A model generated the notes under the pieces. It did not search any database and was not told where the DNA came from. It saw only the letters and a list, made by a program, of their open reading frames with translations. The position numbers and the translations under genes were made by a program. Below are positions 45,401 through 54,320 of a stretch of 64,000 nucleotides of DNA, piece by piece; within the stretch, counting starts at the first letter, position 1; every line of letters begins with the position of its first letter. Origin of the DNA: JBNNGK01 sp050268245 (GTDB lineage Bacteria > Pseudomonadota > Gammaproteobacteria > Enterobacterales > Enterobacteriaceae); NCBI RefSeq assembly GCF_050268245.1, contig NZ_JBNNGK010000012.1, positions 62,001 to 126,000 on the forward strand. The letters are read 5' to 3'.

Positions 45401-45818
45401 AAATGCCACCCGCGCGCGGGTTGTTCGGCATCAACACCAAGTAACTGCCAGCCAAACTAATAAAGGTGGTTAATGCTGCGCCTTTATTGCCACGCTCTTC
45501 TTTATCAACCTGGACGATCACTTCTTGGCCTTCGCGCAGCACATCTTTGATGTTTGGGCGACCATGAGAAGAATAATTGCTAGGGAAATATTCGCGGGCG
45601 ATTTCTTTTAGAGGGAGGAAACCATGTCGTTCTGCGCCGTAATCCACAAACGCGGCTTCGAGACTGGGTTCAATGCGGGTGATTTTACCTTTGTAAATAT
45701 TCGCTTTTTTCTGCTCATGACCTGGACTTTCGATATCCAAATCATACAGCCGCTGTCCATCTACAAGGGCAACACGCAACTCTTCCTGCTGAATCGCGTT
45801 AATCAACATTCTTTTCAT
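42474..45818 (-). CDS. rne: Ribonuclease E
   Basis: Essential endoribonuclease and scaffold of the RNA degradosome at the inner membrane. The 1114 residues exceed the 1061 of E. coli because of a longer disordered tail. The catalytic half shows the S1 domain (about 39-119), D303 (DINSARATRGG) and D346 (IVIDFIDM) for metal binding, and the Zn-link CPRCNGTG (about 404). The tail has the amphipathic membrane anchor (GLLGRLLTGLKALFAS, about 570), Arg-rich RNA-binding segments (RRNRRNATQ, RRQRRQLTQR) and a final PNPase-binding-type region (PSFNFEGKG). The leader is expected to be long and autoregulatory. Confidence 0.98.
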   Translation of the reverse strand: MKRMLINAIQQEELRVALVDGQRLYDLDIESPGHEQKKANIYKGKITRIEPSLEAAFVDYGAERHGFLPLKEIAREYFPSNYSSHGRPNIKDVLREGQEVIVQVDKEERGNKGAALTTFISLAGSYLVLMPNNPRAGGISRRIEGDDRTELKEALSSLQLPDGMGLIVRTAGVGKSAEALQWDLSFRLKHWDAIKKAAEGRAAPFLIHQESNVIVRAFRDYLRPDIGEILIDNPKILDLAKEHIAALGRPDFSSKIKLYSGEIPLFSHYQIESQIESAFQREVRLPSGGSIVIDTTEALTAIDINSARATRGGDIEETAFNTNLEAADEIARQLRLRDLGGLIVIDFIDMTPVRHQREVENRLRDAVRQDRARIQIGRISRFGLLEMSRQRLSPSLGESSHHVCPRCNGTGTVRDNESLALSILRLIEEEALKENTKEVHAIVPVQVASYLLNEKRESVSAIEKRQGGVKAIIVPNDQMQTPHYSVLRVRKGEETPTLSYLLPKLHEEEMAQPLDEAPMERKRPEQPALSAFSMAADTPPPANETAAVAKSASTPAAKPTTAAKPGLLGRLLTGLKALFASEEQPTAEEKTAETPKTENSDKRHQDRRGQRRQGAGRKERGERGERGERPERRERGEGRDNREGRETRESRDEQRRNRRNATQNAPVTGEAQSEEAAKAQREEQQQRREQRAERQRRRQEEKRQAQREVKALESVEAPVEAAAPEEDGDRHQQPTQRRQRRQLTQRVRVLSADEELQSAAAELLAPKTPAVKAEEVKPVKPTDDSTKQPQETVAAVSEDETPSEARNGENGMPRRSRRSPRHLRVSGQRRRRYRDERYPTQSPTPLAGAFASPEMASGKVWVSYPVAQSVQPVEEAAVAVKASEIAAENGMTKENVSSVQVNEPVQVSASEETPTPATQPSAKQETVQAEPVAVEPVINTPPAEEIAHTAETTASEPDVVNVKAKVEETAANASVPVIESEKPQPAQVIEADAEQPSHAETPMPVTDVPAMPVKLPVVEDTVTAQSETNVSEVVSKQPASPAEAEQVQGATLYKRMATAPMTKAPAPAYQPEEAPQHSEWQRPSFNFEGKGTAGAHAAANTATAPATKPQPIND

Positions 45819-45865
45819 CTTAACTTACTCATTATTTTTACATTATCGACAGAGCTACGGGCACA

Positions 45866-45990
45866 ATATCCGCCATATCCCAGGCTGCCTCTGCGTTGGC
45901 GTTCCTCTCTCATCCCAGCTACATAGTGAGCTATGTTTTTTGGGATGTGCGTAGTTGCCGCCTTGATGCAACCTGAACTATTTAGGGTAT
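45866..45990. repeat. MITE-like enterobacterial repeat upstream of rne
   Basis: About 125 bases bounded by ATATCC on the left and GGGTAT on the right. The centre is a strong palindrome: CATCCCA (45911-45917) / TGGGATG (45941-45947), enclosing ACATAG-TGAG-CTATGT. The side arms (TGCGTTGGC, GTTGCCGCC, TTGATGCAACCTGAACTA) match from memory an abundant non-coding repeat in Yersinia, Serratia and Pectobacterium genomes. It lies 48-172 bases upstream of the rne start codon, thus probably inside the untranslated leader. Confidence 0.65.
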
Positions 45991-46493
45991 AACCGCATGA
46001 CCGGGTTAAAACCGATAACCCCGTGTCTTCTCGCAAAGTCGTCAACCTCACGGTTGTCGCCTGCATAGGGGCGCATTATCTCGGTAAGCCTGTATTTCTT
46101 TGTGAAAAACAGCACTTTTACTAGGGGAATAGCATCTGATTTACGTCGACAGATCTGATTCCATTTACCGGCCAAGCTGCAACCCGCAGCCCGCTAATTG
46201 TTTGATTTCACATTACGTCTTACGCCATTGCTGCGTTTTTGTGTAACCAGACAAACTTTATAATTCCGCATTAACCCAGCTTTAGCGGGAATCAACGCGG
46301 AAAGCGAACTCATTATTCCACTGCTGATGCCGTTATAGCAAGGTGACTTTTCCTTAACTGCGGAAGAAATCGCAAACGATCAAACCGGCTTGCTGCCTTA
46401 TTGTTCGCTGCGGTGAGTTCCCTCGTCAGAGAGACAGTTAAGCACATAAAAAGAGGTGGCGCTATTTACGCACTGTATTTAGAATTCTGCACC
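45991..46493. promoter_or_regulatory. rne leader/promoter and rluC promoter region
   Basis: No gene is supported. In E. coli rne has a leader of about 360 bases with hairpins sensed by RNase E itself; the equivalent should lie here on the minus strand together with the divergent rluC promoter. Individual hairpins were not mapped. Confidence 0.5.
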
Positions 46494-47453
46494 ATGAAAA
46501 CGAACAATCCTGCAGTACAACTAATCACGATTTCTGACGACGAAGCGGGTCAGCGGATCGACAATTTTCTTCTTGCGCGCCTTAAAGGCGTGCCGAAAAG
46601 CATGATTTACCGCATCGTGCGCAAAGGTGAGGTGCGAGTTAATAAAGGGCGCATCAAAGCAGAATATAAGCTGGCCGCGGGTGATGTGGTGCGCATCCCT
46701 CCGGTACGGGTAGCAGAGCGTGAAGAGGCGCCGGTTTCGGCAAAACTGGATAAAGTTGCCGCGTTGGCGAACTGTATTTTGTATGAAGATGATCATGTGC
46801 TATTGCTCAATAAACCGTCTGGTACGGCGGTGCACGGCGGTAGTGGTTTGAGTTTTGGCGTGATTGAAGGGTTACGCGCCCTGCGTCCAGAGGCGCGTTT
46901 TCTTGAGCTGGTACACCGTTTAGACCGTGATACCTCTGGTGTGTTGCTGGTCGCCAAGAAACGCTCGGCATTGCGTTCGTTGCATGAGCAGTTGCGTTTA
47001 AAAGGCATGCAAAAGGATTATCTGGCGCTGGTGCGTGGGCAGTGGCAATCGCATTGCAAAGCAGTACAGGCACCGCTGCTGAAAAACATTTTGCAAAGTG
47101 GCGAACGCATTGTGCGGGTGAGCAGTGAAGGTAAACCGTCTGAAACCCGCTTTAAAGTTGAAGAACGTTTCGAGCATGCCACGTTGGTGAAGGCCAGCCC
47201 GATCACGGGTCGTACTCACCAGATTCGTGTGCATACGTTGCATGCCGGGCATCCGATTGCGTTTGATGACCGCTATGGCGATCGTGAATTCGATCGCCAA
47301 TTGGCGGGAACGGGGTTGAAGCGATTGTTCCTACATGCGGCTGCGCTACGGTTTGAACACCCAGGCACAGGCGAAACACTGCGCATTGAAGCACCGATGG
47401 ATGCCGAACTGCGCCATTGCTTGCAGGTGTTGCGTAAACAGACACAAAAGTAA
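46494..47453 (+). CDS. rluC: 23S rRNA pseudouridine(955/2504/2580) synthase RluC
   Basis: Converts three uridines in the peptidyl-transferase region of 23S rRNA to pseudouridine. The start ATG 46494 (MKTNNPAVQLITISDDEAGQ) matches E. coli; the longer frame upstream is not family-like. The 319 residues contain an S4 RNA-binding domain (about 20-80) and the catalytic HRLDRDTSGVLLVAKK (Asp about 144), then GRTHQIRVH. It is divergent from rne and convergent with yceF, with only three bases between stops. Confidence 0.97.
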   Translation: MKTNNPAVQLITISDDEAGQRIDNFLLARLKGVPKSMIYRIVRKGEVRVNKGRIKAEYKLAAGDVVRIPPVRVAEREEAPVSAKLDKVAALANCILYEDDHVLLLNKPSGTAVHGGSGLSFGVIEGLRALRPEARFLELVHRLDRDTSGVLLVAKKRSALRSLHEQLRLKGMQKDYLALVRGQWQSHCKAVQAPLLKNILQSGERIVRVSSEGKPSETRFKVEERFEHATLVKASPITGRTHQIRVHTLHAGHPIAFDDRYGDREFDRQLAGTGLKRLFLHAAALRFEHPGTGETLRIEAPMDAELRHCLQVLRKQTQK

Positions 47454-47456
47454 GTA

Positions 47457-48038
47457 TCATCCCAACGGGTTGAGTCCTTCGGCCCGTAACATATCGAGTA
47501 GCGCGATCAGTGGCAGTCCAATCAATGCGTTCGGATCGCGGCCTTCCAGTTTTTCAAATAGCGCAATCCCCAATCCTTCACTTTTAAAACTACCGGCACA
47601 GTTAAGCGGCTGTTCGAGTTGTACATAGGTGGCGATCTCTTGATCGCTGAGCGTACGGAAATGCACATGGAACGGCTCACATAACGTCTGTAGGTGCTGG
47701 TTATGGCTATTATACAGCGCCAGACCGGTATAAAACGTCACGCATTGACCGCTGGCCTTGCGTAATTGAGCACAGGCGTTTTCCACCGAGTGCGGCTTGC
47801 CGGTAATTTCACCGTTCAGTACGCACACCTGATCGGAACCGATTATTAGATGGTCAGGATAGTCGAGCGCGAGCGTTTGCGCCTTGGCCGCCGCCAACCG
47901 TAGCACTAATGCTTCGGCGCACTCACCGGGCCATGGTGTTTCATCCACCTGCGGTGCGGCCGTCATAAATGACAGGTTCAGCTTATCCAGCAGAAGTTTG
48001 CGGTAGGGGGATGTTGAGGCTAACAATAATCTCTGCAT
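47457..48038 (-). CDS. yceF: 7-methyl-GTP pyrophosphatase YceF (Maf family)
   Basis: House-cleaning nucleotide pyrophosphatase hydrolysing m7GTP. The 193 residues have the Maf signature LLLASTSPYRKLLLDKL, the catalytic GSDQVCVLNGE and the HSVENACAQLRKASGQ segment. It is divergent from the yceD-rpmF-fab cluster, as in E. coli, and convergent with rluC. Confidence 0.95.
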   Translation of the reverse strand: MQRLLLASTSPYRKLLLDKLNLSFMTAAPQVDETPWPGECAEALVLRLAAAKAQTLALDYPDHLIIGSDQVCVLNGEITGKPHSVENACAQLRKASGQCVTFYTGLALYNSHNQHLQTLCEPFHVHFRTLSDQEIATYVQLEQPLNCAGSFKSEGLGIALFEKLEGRDPNALIGLPLIALLDMLRAEGLNPLG

Positions 48039-48180
48039 AATATTTTTTCGTAAACCGTAGCGTTATGAGTGACAGCATTTTAAACTGTCGGCCGCTGTGG
48101 AAGCGAATATTGGTGAAAGGTGCCGTTTTACGGCCTTTTTCTTTGACTCTACGTCGTTACAAAGTTAATATGCGCGCCCT

Positions 48181-48705
48181 ATGCAAAAGGTAAAATTACC
48201 CTTGACCATTGATGCGGTACGTACCGCTCAGAAACGCTTGGACTATGTTGGTGTCTATGCGCCTGAGCAGGTTACACGTGTTGCCGAATCCGTGGCCAGT
48301 GTGGACAGTGATGTTCAGGTTTCGTTATCGTTTGATATTGATAACCAACGCCTGGCGGTGATTTCAGGGCAAGCGGATGTCGCGGTAACGCTGACATGCC
48401 AACGCTGTGGTATCCCGTTCCCACATCATGTTCACACAACATATTGTTTTAGCCCGGTCGTCAATGATGAGCAGGCTGAGGCATTACCGGAAGCGTACGA
48501 ACCGATCGAAGTTGACGAGTTTGGCGAAGTCGATCTGTTGGCAATGATTGAAGATGAAATTATTCTTTCACTGCCAGTCGTTCCGGTACATGAATCTGAA
48601 CACTGTGAAGTGTCCGAAGCGGACATGGTATTTGGCAAACTGCCTGCAGAGGCGGAGAAACCGAATCCGTTTGCCGTATTAGCCAGTTTAAAGAAAAGTA
48701 ATTGA
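48181..48705 (+). CDS. yceD: 23S rRNA accumulation protein YceD (DUF177)
   Basis: A 174-residue DUF177 protein needed for normal 23S rRNA accumulation in E. coli. It has MQKVKLPLTIDAVRTAQKR at the start, a Cys pair in TLTCQRCGIPF plus a later TTYCF, and a C-terminal acidic stretch (EPIEVDEFGEVDLLAMIEDE). It is the first gene of the yceD-rpmF-plsX-fab run, 12 bases before rpmF. Confidence 0.95.
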   Translation: MQKVKLPLTIDAVRTAQKRLDYVGVYAPEQVTRVAESVASVDSDVQVSLSFDIDNQRLAVISGQADVAVTLTCQRCGIPFPHHVHTTYCFSPVVNDEQAEALPEAYEPIEVDEFGEVDLLAMIEDEIILSLPVVPVHESEHCEVSEADMVFGKLPAEAEKPNPFAVLASLKKSN

Positions 48706-48717
48706 GGAGTAAGGTCC

Positions 48718-48885
48718 ATGGCCGTACAACAGAATAAACCAACCCGTTCCAAACGTGGCATGCGTCGTTCACACGATGCGCTGACCACGACTACTTTGTC
48801 TGTAGATAAAGTATCCGGTGAAACTCACCGTCGTCACCACATCACTGCCGACGGTTTCTACCGCGGTCGCAAGGTTATCGGCTAA
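48718..48885 (+). CDS. rpmF: 50S ribosomal protein L32
   Basis: Short gene found by direct reading: ATG 48718 to TAA 48883-48885, 55 residues. It starts MAVQQNKPTRSKRGMRRSHD and ends HHITADGFYRGRKVIG, diagnostic of enterobacterial L32. GAGGAGTAAGG precedes it. It is co-transcribed with yceD and plsX, linking ribosome and phospholipid synthesis. Confidence 0.98.
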   Translation: MAVQQNKPTRSKRGMRRSHDALTTTTLSVDKVSGETHRRHHITADGFYRGRKVIG

Positions 48886-48896
48886 GTAGCGATATC

Positions 48897-49931
48897 TTGA
48901 CTCGTCTAACCCTAGCGTTAGATGCAATGGGCGGGGACTTCGGTCCCTGCGTCACAGTGCCTGCTTCATTGCAGGCACTGGCCTCTAATTTACAGCTTCA
49001 TCTCCTGCTGGTCGGCGACCCCGACGCTATCTCTCCTCTGCTTGCTAAAGCCGATCCAACTCTTTTGGAACGTGTGCAAGTCGTGCCTGCTGAATCTGTG
49101 ATTGCTGGCGACGCCAAGCCTTCACAAGCGATACGCGCTAGTCGCGGTAGTTCCATGCGTATCGCGTTGGAACTGATTAAAAATGGTGACGCGCAGGCAT
49201 GCGTCAGTGCAGGGAATACCGGTGCACTGATGGGGTTGGCCAAGATGCTGATTAAACCGCTGGCGGGTATTGAACGCCCGGCATTGATGACGGTGATCCC
49301 CAACCAACAGCGGAGTAAAACCGTGGTGTTGGATTTGGGCGCTAACGTTGAATGTGACAGCACGATGCTGGTGCAGTTTGCCGTGATGGGGGCAGTGATG
49401 GCGGAAGAGGTGGTTGGCATCGCGCAGCCGCGTGTGGCACTGCTCAATATTGGCGAAGAAGAAACCAAAGGTTTAGACAATATTCGCACAGCGGCCGCCG
49501 TATTAAGAACAACACCGACAATCAACTATATTGGTTATCTGGAAGGAAACGATCTGCTTAGCGGTAAAACCGATGTTATGGTCTGCGACGGCTTTGTTGG
49601 CAACGTGACATTGAAAACCATGGAAGGCGTGATAAGGATGTTCTTATCTTTGCTGAAATCGTCGAACGACGGCAGCAAACAGGCGTGGTGGTTAAAATTG
49701 TTAGGTTATTGGCTACAAAAAAGGGTGGCTAAACGTTTCGGTCACTTGAACCCCGACCAGTATAATGGCGCATGTCTGTTAGGATTGCGGGGCACCGTAA
49801 TCAAGAGCCACGGCGCTGCGAACCAACGGGCGTTTGCGGTGGCCATCGAACAGGCTGTGCAGGCGGTGCAGCGGCAAGTCCCCGACAGGATTGCTGCGCG
49901 CCTTGAAGCTGTATTACCCAAGAGCGACTGA
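48897..49931 (+). CDS. plsX: Phosphate acyltransferase PlsX
   Basis: Peripheral membrane enzyme making acyl-phosphate from acyl-ACP for glycerolipid synthesis. The 344 residues start at TTG 48897 (TRLTLALDAMGGDFGP). Conserved ASRGSSMRIALE, SAGNTGALMGLAK and HLNPDQYNGACLLGLRGTVIKSHG (split) are present. It lies 11 bases after rpmF and 6 before fabH. Confidence 0.96.
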   Translation: MTRLTLALDAMGGDFGPCVTVPASLQALASNLQLHLLLVGDPDAISPLLAKADPTLLERVQVVPAESVIAGDAKPSQAIRASRGSSMRIALELIKNGDAQACVSAGNTGALMGLAKMLIKPLAGIERPALMTVIPNQQRSKTVVLDLGANVECDSTMLVQFAVMGAVMAEEVVGIAQPRVALLNIGEEETKGLDNIRTAAAVLRTTPTINYIGYLEGNDLLSGKTDVMVCDGFVGNVTLKTMEGVIRMFLSLLKSSNDGSKQAWWLKLLGYWLQKRVAKRFGHLNPDQYNGACLLGLRGTVIKSHGAANQRAFAVAIEQAVQAVQRQVPDRIAARLEAVLPKSD

Positions 49932-49937
49932 TCGTAC

Positions 49938-50891
49938 ATGTATACAAAGATTCTCGGTACGGGGAGTTATTTACCCGTACAAGTGCGCACCAATGCTGAT
50001 TTAGAAAAAATGGTGGATACCTCTGACGAGTGGATCGTCACCCGAACGGGTATCCGTGAACGCCGTATTGCTGCTGTGGACGAAACCGTAGCAACCATGG
50101 GCTTCCAGGCAGCCAATCGTGCTCTGGAAATGGCCGGTGTGGCGAAGGACGATTTGGGTCTTATTATTGTTGCGACCACGACCTCAAGCCATGCATTCCC
50201 AAGTTCAGCTTGCCAAATTCAGCAAATGCTTGGCGTTAAAGACTGTGCGGCCTTCGATTTGGCTGCGGCCTGTGCCGGTTTTACTTATGCGCTGAGCGTG
50301 GCCGATCAGTACATCAAAAATGGCGCAGTGAAGCATGCGCTGGTGATTGGTGCCGATGTGTTATCGCGTACGTTGGATCCTGACGATCGCGGGACTATTA
50401 TTCTGTTTGGCGATGGTGCGGGTGCGGTTGTGCTGGGGGCATCAGAGCAGCCAGGCATATTGTCTACCCACCTGCATGCTAATGGGCACTACGGTGATTT
50501 GCTGACGCTGGCCTACAAAGATCGTCAAGATCACGACAAGCCCGCTTATGTCACGATGGCGGGTAACGAAGTATTTAAAGTTGCGGTGACGGAATTGGCG
50601 CATATCGTTGATGAAACGCTGCAAGCCAATAATCTGGATCGCAGCGAACTGGATTGGTTAGTGCCACACCAAGCTAATTTGCGCATTATCAGCGCGACGG
50701 CGAAAAAGCTGGGTATGGGGATGGATAAAGTGGTGGTGACGCTCGATCGTCACGGTAACACTTCGGCTGCCTCGGTACCTGCTGCGCTTGATGAGGCGGT
50801 GCGCGATGGACGTATCCAACGTGGCCAACTGGTGTTGCTTGAAGCATTTGGCGGCGGCTTTACCTGGGGCTCGGCGCTGGTTCGTTTCTGA
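49938..50891 (+). CDS. fabH: Beta-ketoacyl-ACP synthase III
   Basis: Starts fatty-acid synthesis by condensing acetyl-CoA with malonyl-ACP. The 317 residues have the catalytic triad in context: Cys in AAACAGFTYAL (about 112), His in VPHQANLRI (about 244) and Asn in RHGNTSAASVP (about 274). It is part of the plsX-fabHDG operon, 16 bases before fabD. Confidence 0.97.
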   Translation: MYTKILGTGSYLPVQVRTNADLEKMVDTSDEWIVTRTGIRERRIAAVDETVATMGFQAANRALEMAGVAKDDLGLIIVATTTSSHAFPSSACQIQQMLGVKDCAAFDLAAACAGFTYALSVADQYIKNGAVKHALVIGADVLSRTLDPDDRGTIILFGDGAGAVVLGASEQPGILSTHLHANGHYGDLLTLAYKDRQDHDKPAYVTMAGNEVFKVAVTELAHIVDETLQANNLDRSELDWLVPHQANLRIISATAKKLGMGMDKVVVTLDRHGNTSAASVPAALDEAVRDGRIQRGQLVLLEAFGGGFTWGSALVRF

Positions 50892-50907
50892 TTAACAGGA
50901 AGAAAAA

Positions 50908-51837
50908 ATGACGCAATTCGCTTTTGTTTTTCCGGGGCAAGGGTCACAGACCGTTGGCATGCTGGCAGAGTTAGCTGCTGAAAACCCCATCGTTAAACAC
51001 ACGTTCGACGAGGCCTCTTCTACTCTGGGTTACGACCTGTGGCAGTTGGTGCAACAGGGGCCAGCTGAGGAGCTGAATAAAACCTGGCAGACGCAGCCAG
51101 CCTTGTTGGCGGCTTCGGTGGCTATCTTTCGTGTTTGGCAGCAACAGGGCGGTAAAGTGCCAGCGCTGATGGCTGGCCATAGTTTGGGCGAATATTCCGC
51201 GCTGGTTTGCGCCGGTGTGCTGGATTTTCAGGCCGCGATCCGTCTGGTAGAGTTGCGCGGCAAATTGATGCAGGAAGCCGTGCCGGAAGGGACTGGGGCA
51301 ATGTATGCGATTATTGGTCTTGACAATGAATCCATTGCTAAGGCCTGTGAAGCTTCCGCTCAGGGGCAGGTTGTCTCACCGGTGAACTTCAACTCGCCAG
51401 GCCAGGTGGTTATTGCCGGTGACAAAGAGGCGGTCGAACGTGCCGGTGTCGCTTGTAAGGCGGCCGGTGCTAAACGCGCGTTGCCGTTGCCGGTGAGCGT
51501 GCCTTCGCATTGTGCGTTAATGAAACCCGCAGCTGACAAACTGGCTGAAGCCTTGAAAGAGGTGGCGTTCAGTGCGCCGCAGGTTCCTGTCGTCAACAAT
51601 GTTGATGTACGTATGGAAACCGATCCTGAAGCGATACGCAGTGCGCTGGTACGCCAGTTATATAATCCTGTGCGTTGGACTGAAAGCGTAGAGTTCATGG
51701 CGGCACAGGATGTTAGCTTGCTGCTGGAAATAGGCCCGGGTAAAGTGCTTACCGGCCTGACCAAACGTATTGTTGATACCCTGACGGCGGCGGCGGTTAA
51801 TGACACGGTCAGTTTGTCTGCCGCGCTTGAGCAATAA
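50908..51837 (+). CDS. fabD: Malonyl-CoA:ACP transacylase
   Basis: Transfers malonyl from CoA to ACP. The 309 residues carry the nucleophile Ser 92 in GHSLGEYSALV, Arg 117 region LRGKLMQEAVPEG and His 201 in VPSHCALM. FVFPGQGSQTVGM is at the N-terminus. GGAAG precedes the start, and fabG follows after 11 bases. Confidence 0.97.
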   Translation: MTQFAFVFPGQGSQTVGMLAELAAENPIVKHTFDEASSTLGYDLWQLVQQGPAEELNKTWQTQPALLAASVAIFRVWQQQGGKVPALMAGHSLGEYSALVCAGVLDFQAAIRLVELRGKLMQEAVPEGTGAMYAIIGLDNESIAKACEASAQGQVVSPVNFNSPGQVVIAGDKEAVERAGVACKAAGAKRALPLPVSVPSHCALMKPAADKLAEALKEVAFSAPQVPVVNNVDVRMETDPEAIRSALVRQLYNPVRWTESVEFMAAQDVSLLLEIGPGKVLTGLTKRIVDTLTAAAVNDTVSLSAALEQ

Positions 51838-51848
51838 AGAGGAAAACA

Positions 51849-52583
51849 ATGAGCTTTGAAGGAAAAGTTGTTCTGGTCACCGGCGCAAGCCGGGGCATTG
51901 GCCGAGCTATTGCAGAATCGTTTGTTGCGCGTGGCGCAAAAGTAATTGGCACCGCGACCAGTGAAAACGGCGCGGCGGCGATCGGTGACTATCTGGGAAC
52001 AAACGGTAAAGGGTTCATGTTAAACGTTGTTGATGCGCAATCTATCGACAGCGTGCTGGCATCGATTCGTGCGGAATTTGGCGAAATCGACATTTTAGTG
52101 AATAATGCGGGCATTACGCGTGATAACCTGTTGATGCGTATGAAAGACGATGAGTGGCAGGATATCCTGGATACGAATCTGACTTCCGTATTCCGCCTGT
52201 CAAAAGCGGTAATGCGAGCTATGATGAAAAAGCGGTTTGGCCGGATCATCACCATTGGTTCCGTTGTCGGCACCATGGGAAATGCAGGGCAGGCGAATTA
52301 CGCGGCGGCTAAAGCAGGTTTGATCGGCTTTAGTAAGTCTTTGGCACGTGAAGTTGCTTCACGTGGCATTACGGTCAACGTCGTGGCTCCTGGCTTTATT
52401 GAGACGGACATGACACGGGCGTTGACAGAAGATCAACGCGCAGGCATTTTGGCATCGGTTCCGGCCAACCGGTTGGGTGATGCTAAAGAAATCGCCAGCG
52501 CAGTTGCTTTTTTAGCCTCTGATGAGGCGGGCTACATCACCGGTGAAACGTTGCATGTCAATGGCGGCATGTACATGATTTAA
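51849..52583 (+). CDS. fabG: 3-oxoacyl-ACP reductase
   Basis: NADPH-dependent short-chain dehydrogenase reducing beta-ketoacyl-ACP. The 244 residues show TGASRGIGRAI (cofactor), NNAGITRD, Ser 138 in GSVVGTMG and YAAAKAG (Tyr 151, Lys 155). GAGG precedes the start. A 154-base gap with the acpP promoter follows. Confidence 0.97.
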   Translation: MSFEGKVVLVTGASRGIGRAIAESFVARGAKVIGTATSENGAAAIGDYLGTNGKGFMLNVVDAQSIDSVLASIRAEFGEIDILVNNAGITRDNLLMRMKDDEWQDILDTNLTSVFRLSKAVMRAMMKKRFGRIITIGSVVGTMGNAGQANYAAAKAGLIGFSKSLAREVASRGITVNVVAPGFIETDMTRALTEDQRAGILASVPANRLGDAKEIASAVAFLASDEAGYITGETLHVNGGMYMI

Positions 52584-52737
52584 AAAATGCGAAAACTATT
52601 TGCGTTATTTGGGGTAAAAACCGCAAAATAGCGTAAAATCGTGGTTTGACCAGCCGGGATTTAGTTGCATCTTTTCCAACATTTTATACACTACGAAAAC
52701 CATCGCGAAAGCGAGTTTTGATAGGAAATTTAAGAGT

Positions 52738-52974
52738 ATGAGCACTATCGAAGAACGTGTTAAGAAAATCATTATCGAGCAGTTGGGTGTTAAAGAGGAC
52801 GAAGTGGTAAATAGCGCTTCTTTCGTTGAAGACCTGGGCGCCGATTCTCTTGACACCGTTGAGCTGGTAATGGCTCTGGAAGAAGAATTCGACACCGAAA
52901 TTCCAGACGAAGAAGCTGAGAAAATCACTACTGTTCAGGCAGCTATTGATTTCATCAACGCTAGCCAAGCGTAA
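52738..52974 (+). CDS. acpP: Acyl carrier protein
   Basis: A 78-residue acidic carrier of growing acyl chains. The phosphopantetheine Ser is in GADSLDTVELVMALEEEF. It is identical or nearly identical in pattern to other enterobacterial ACPs. An own promoter region (52584-52737) and a terminator after the gene allow the high expression typical of acpP. Confidence 0.98.
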   Translation: MSTIEERVKKIIIEQLGVKEDEVVNSASFVEDLGADSLDTVELVMALEEEFDTEIPDEEAEKITTVQAAIDFINASQA

Positions 52975-52985
52975 GCGAACATATC

Positions 52986-53015
52986 TAGGCGGTCACTCGA
53001 CCGCCTAAGTTTTTT
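52986..53015 (+). terminator. Terminator after acpP
   Basis: TAGGCGGTC (52986-52994) / GACCGCCTA (52999-53007), loop ACTC, then AGTTTTTT. Partial read-through into fabF is likely. Confidence 0.88.
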
Positions 53016-53055
53016 CTATCCCTAGTGTCATATTTTCCCTCCTTGGAGGACAAAC

Positions 53056-54297
53056 GTGTCTAAGCGTCGAGTAGTTGTGACCGGACTGGGCATGTTGTCT
53101 CCTGTCGGCAATACGGTAGAGTCCACATGGAACGCTCTTCTTGCCGGTCAGAGTGGCATCAGCCTGATCGACCATTTCGATACTACTGCCTATGCAACGC
53201 GTTTTGCTGGCTTGGTAAAGAATTTTAACGTTGAGGAATTCATCTCCCGCAAAGATGCGCGCAAGATGGATCTCTTTATTCAGTACGGTATCGCCGCAGG
53301 CATTCAAGCCATGCAGGATGCCGGGCTGGACATCACTGAGGCCAATGCCGGCCGCATTGGCGCAGCCATTGGTTCTGGCATCGGTGGCTTGGGGTTAATC
53401 GAAGAAAACCACGGCGCACTGGTTAACGGTGGCCCACGCAAGATCAGCCCGTTCTTCGTACCTTCGACCATCGTCAACATGATTGCAGGACATCTGACTA
53501 TCATGTATGGCATGCGTGGCCCAAGTATCTCAATCGCCACTGCCTGTACTTCAGGTGTACACAACATCGGCCATGCAGCACGCATTATTGCTTACAATGA
53601 TGCTGACGTTATGCTGGCCGGTGGCGCGGAAAAGGCCAGTACGCCATTGGGCGTCGGTGGTTTTGGTGCCGCGCGCGCACTGTCTACCCGCAACGATAAC
53701 CCGCAGGCAGCGAGCCGTCCGTGGGATAAAGATCGTGATGGTTTCGTACTGGGTGACGGCGCCGGTATGATGGTGCTCGAAGAGTACGAACATGCTAAAA
53801 AGCGCGGTGCAAAAATCTACGCAGAAGTGGTGGGTTTTGGTATGAGCAGCGATGCTTACCATATGACCTCGCCACCAGAAAATGGTGCGGGTGCCGCGTT
53901 GGCGATGGAAAATGCCTTGGCTGATGCGGGTGTAACAACCTCGCAAATCAGTTATATCAATGCGCACGGTACCTCAACGCCTGCCGGTGATAAAGCTGAA
54001 GCGCAAGCCGTGAAGTCGGTATTTGGCGCTGATGCAACGCGTGTGATGGTCAGTTCCACCAAATCGATGACCGGCCATCTATTAGGTGCTGCGGGTGCGA
54101 TTGAGTCTATCTTCACCGTGTTGGCGCTGCGCGATCAGTCGATTCCTCCAACCCTTAATTTGGATAACCCAGATGACGGTTGCGATCTGGACTTCGTGCC
54201 GCATGAGGCGCGCCAGACCAAGGACATGGAGTACACCTTGTGTAACTCCTTCGGTTTTGGTGGCACCAACGGCTCTCTGATCTTCCGTCGAGTGTAA
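53056..54297 (+). CDS. fabF: Beta-ketoacyl-ACP synthase II
   Basis: Elongating condensing enzyme, important for cis-vaccenate formation and temperature control of fluidity. Starts at GTG 53056 with TTGGAGG upstream. The 413 residues contain the active Cys 163 in TACTSGVHNIG and the two His in NAHGTSTPAGD and SMTGHLLGAAGA. It ends with a strong terminator. Confidence 0.97.
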   Translation: MSKRRVVVTGLGMLSPVGNTVESTWNALLAGQSGISLIDHFDTTAYATRFAGLVKNFNVEEFISRKDARKMDLFIQYGIAAGIQAMQDAGLDITEANAGRIGAAIGSGIGGLGLIEENHGALVNGGPRKISPFFVPSTIVNMIAGHLTIMYGMRGPSISIATACTSGVHNIGHAARIIAYNDADVMLAGGAEKASTPLGVGGFGAARALSTRNDNPQAASRPWDKDRDGFVLGDGAGMMVLEEYEHAKKRGAKIYAEVVGFGMSSDAYHMTSPPENGAGAALAMENALADAGVTTSQISYINAHGTSTPAGDKAEAQAVKSVFGADATRVMVSSTKSMTGHLLGAAGAIESIFTVLALRDQSIPPTLNLDNPDDGCDLDFVPHEARQTKDMEYTLCNSFGFGGTNGSLIFRRV

Positions 54298-54320
54298 CGC
54301 TTCACCGATAATCTGATAAA

